DNA of 64,000 nucleotides from positions 9,902,556 through 9,966,555 of the forward strand of contig JAIUCV010000001.1 of the NCBI GenBank assembly GCA_026724425.1, written 5' to 3'. Position numbers and translations under genes: made by a program. This document shows, piece after piece, positions 62,798 to 64,000 of the stretch (positions are counted from its first letter, which is position 1; each line of letters starts with the position of its first letter). The notes beneath the pieces are model-generated. The model was not told where the DNA came from, searched no databases, and saw nothing but the letters and a program-made list of their open reading frames with translations. This stretch comes from Erythrophleum ivorense. Taxonomy: Eukaryota; Streptophyta; Magnoliopsida; Fabales; Fabaceae.

Positions 62798-63037
62798 AAT
62801 AAATTACACTTTTTTTAAAAAAAAATTTGTTGAAATTATAAATTTTTTTATTTTTAAAATATACATAGGCTTTTTTTGAAAAAAAAATACCTTATATTTT
62901 AGTCTAACTTCAAAGTTTTTTATCAAAATATTTTTCATTCAAAATTTTTTTAAAGCTTAGATTAAAATATAGAATAATTTTTTATTTCAAAAAAGTTCAT
63001 GTAATTTTAAAAAAATTTAAAAAATGTGCAATTTATT
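62798..63037. mobile_element. AT-rich palindromic MITE-like element, copy 4, downstream of GH17
   Basis: Ends AATAAATTACACTTTTTTTA and, inverted, AATAAATTGCACATTTTTTA, with the shared GAAATTATA and TTAAAATTACATGAAC words. Shortest and most diverged of the four copies. It begins about 125 bp after the GH17 stop, possibly inside or close to the 3' UTR. Confidence 0.45.
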
Positions 63038-64000
63038 TTTTTTAAAAAAATTAGCGTATATTCTTCAAGAAAAAAAAATGAAGTTAGTGTAGGTACGGGA
63101 TTTAATTTTCAATGAATTTCATGACTGAAAGCTGTGTGATAGATGGATCCATGCTGTTTAAATAATAGGAACATTATATGGATATTGTAAGTGTATTCGA
63201 TAATTTTTATGAGAAAAAAATATTTTCGATACAAATTGATCTTATTCAAATTGTTAAATTTAAATTAATGTAGATATTTTCAAAACAAAAAAAAAAGCAT
63301 TTATCTATATCTGTCATTTGCTTTGTGCACAATTATATTTCATACAAAACCAACACAGAGAAAAAAGAATAGGAAAAGACAGAAAAACAACTAACAAAAA
63401 GTAATTTTGATAATCTCCTGTTAGATATAAGGGTGTGACCATTTAAGTGAAGTTTATTACTTATTTTTCTCTTTCTTTTACTGCACCTCGTGCAATATAA
63501 GAAAGAATCTAAATTAAAGAAAAAAGAAAACTATAACCTGCCCCCTTCAACTAAATATGTACGGTGAAATCAAAGTGATTCCTGTTTCAAGCAATAGATC
63601 TCATGTTCCAGTTAAGATGAGTAATGGAAAGAACAAGTTCAACTTCAAAACTTGCTCAGAAAAAACAGGGTCATGATATGAGATTATGAAGGAACCCTAG
63701 GAGTTTTGTAACACCCTCGCGAAGATTTTAAGAGAACCAAAACCCCTCGGTTTATAATGCATTTCAACTACGGTAATTGCTGCTTGAGAGGTGAGTTAGC
63801 AGCAATTCTGGATTTGCGCTTAAAAGAATAAGAAGTCGTTTCTGTAGGAATTACCTGGTACTCCCTTCCCTTGCTATGACTATTTCTTCATTAATTTAGA
63901 CTAATTTCCTGCTCCAAATAATCCAATAGTGTGTGCATTGTAGGATGGAAAAGGCACAAAACTTATTGTCCCAATGAACAATCGGTGGCAACAAAAGAAT
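63038..64000. other. Window end, no gene confirmed; possible LTR start
   Basis: TGTAACACCCTCGC at 63707-63720 resembles the start of a Ty3/gypsy LTR, in keeping with a compositional change to more balanced sequence after about 63540. A possible acceptor (GCATTGTAG) at 63935-63943 is followed by an open frame DGKGTKLIVPMNNRWQQKN to the window edge. Neither can be settled here. Confidence 0.3.

Noticed and set aside
1..64000. CRISPR arrays, operons, rRNA and tRNA genes
   Set aside because: The DNA is plant nuclear; I found no regular spacer-repeat array and no convincing tRNA or rRNA sequence by eye. A tRNAscan or Rfam search would be decisive.

Overview
This window is nuclear DNA of a flowering plant, most likely an AT-rich eudicot. 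The genes have GT-AG introns, several of kilobase length, and belong to plant families: HIPP metallochaperone, DUF506, RDM1, and GH17 with an X8 domain. The intergenic DNA is full of MITEs, retrotransposon remnants, microsatellites and AT-rich low-complexity sequence. I cannot name the species from sequence alone.

Layout. 1-6540: the 3' two-thirds of a plus-strand methionyl-tRNA formyltransferase gene, with seven visible exons, a Tourist-like MITE in one intron and a last intron of about 3 kb. 6541-19100: gene-free DNA with a 318-bp MITE, an AT-rich palindromic MITE, a dispersed repeat family, and a complete 2.77-kb solo LTR bounded by the target duplication AGGAC. 19100-20600: a three-exon heavy-metal-associated isoprenylated protein gene (CaaX end CSIM). 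20600-36000: gene-poor repeats, including a G-quadruplex-forming MITE beside a LINE RNase H fossil, a degenerate 90-bp tandem repeat with a possible CACTA end, a 90-bp (TC)n tract and a 1.5-kb foldback structure. 36040-39810: a diverged tandem duplication of about 1.9 kb. 40150-44300: a three-exon DUF506 gene. 44400-47000: two possible minus-strand exon remnants. 48886-49472: a compact minus-strand RDM1-like gene. 51100-54820: a heavily decayed Ty1/copia element. 57660-62690: a four-exon secreted GH17 beta-1,3-glucanase with a C-terminal X8 domain and an unusual Arg-Gly-rich linker. The last 300 bp may contain the start of another LTR.

The genes do not form a pathway. They act separately in organellar translation initiation, metal or membrane signalling, an unknown DUF506 role, RNA-directed DNA methylation, and callose or cell-wall turnover. 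I see no new multi-gene system. The strongest leads are the long near-palindromic hairpin (30144-31646), the Arg-Gly linker in the GH17-X8 protein, the diverged RDM1-like gene, the solo LTR with its array of palindromic GCTATAGC motifs, and several small MITE families with members in this window.
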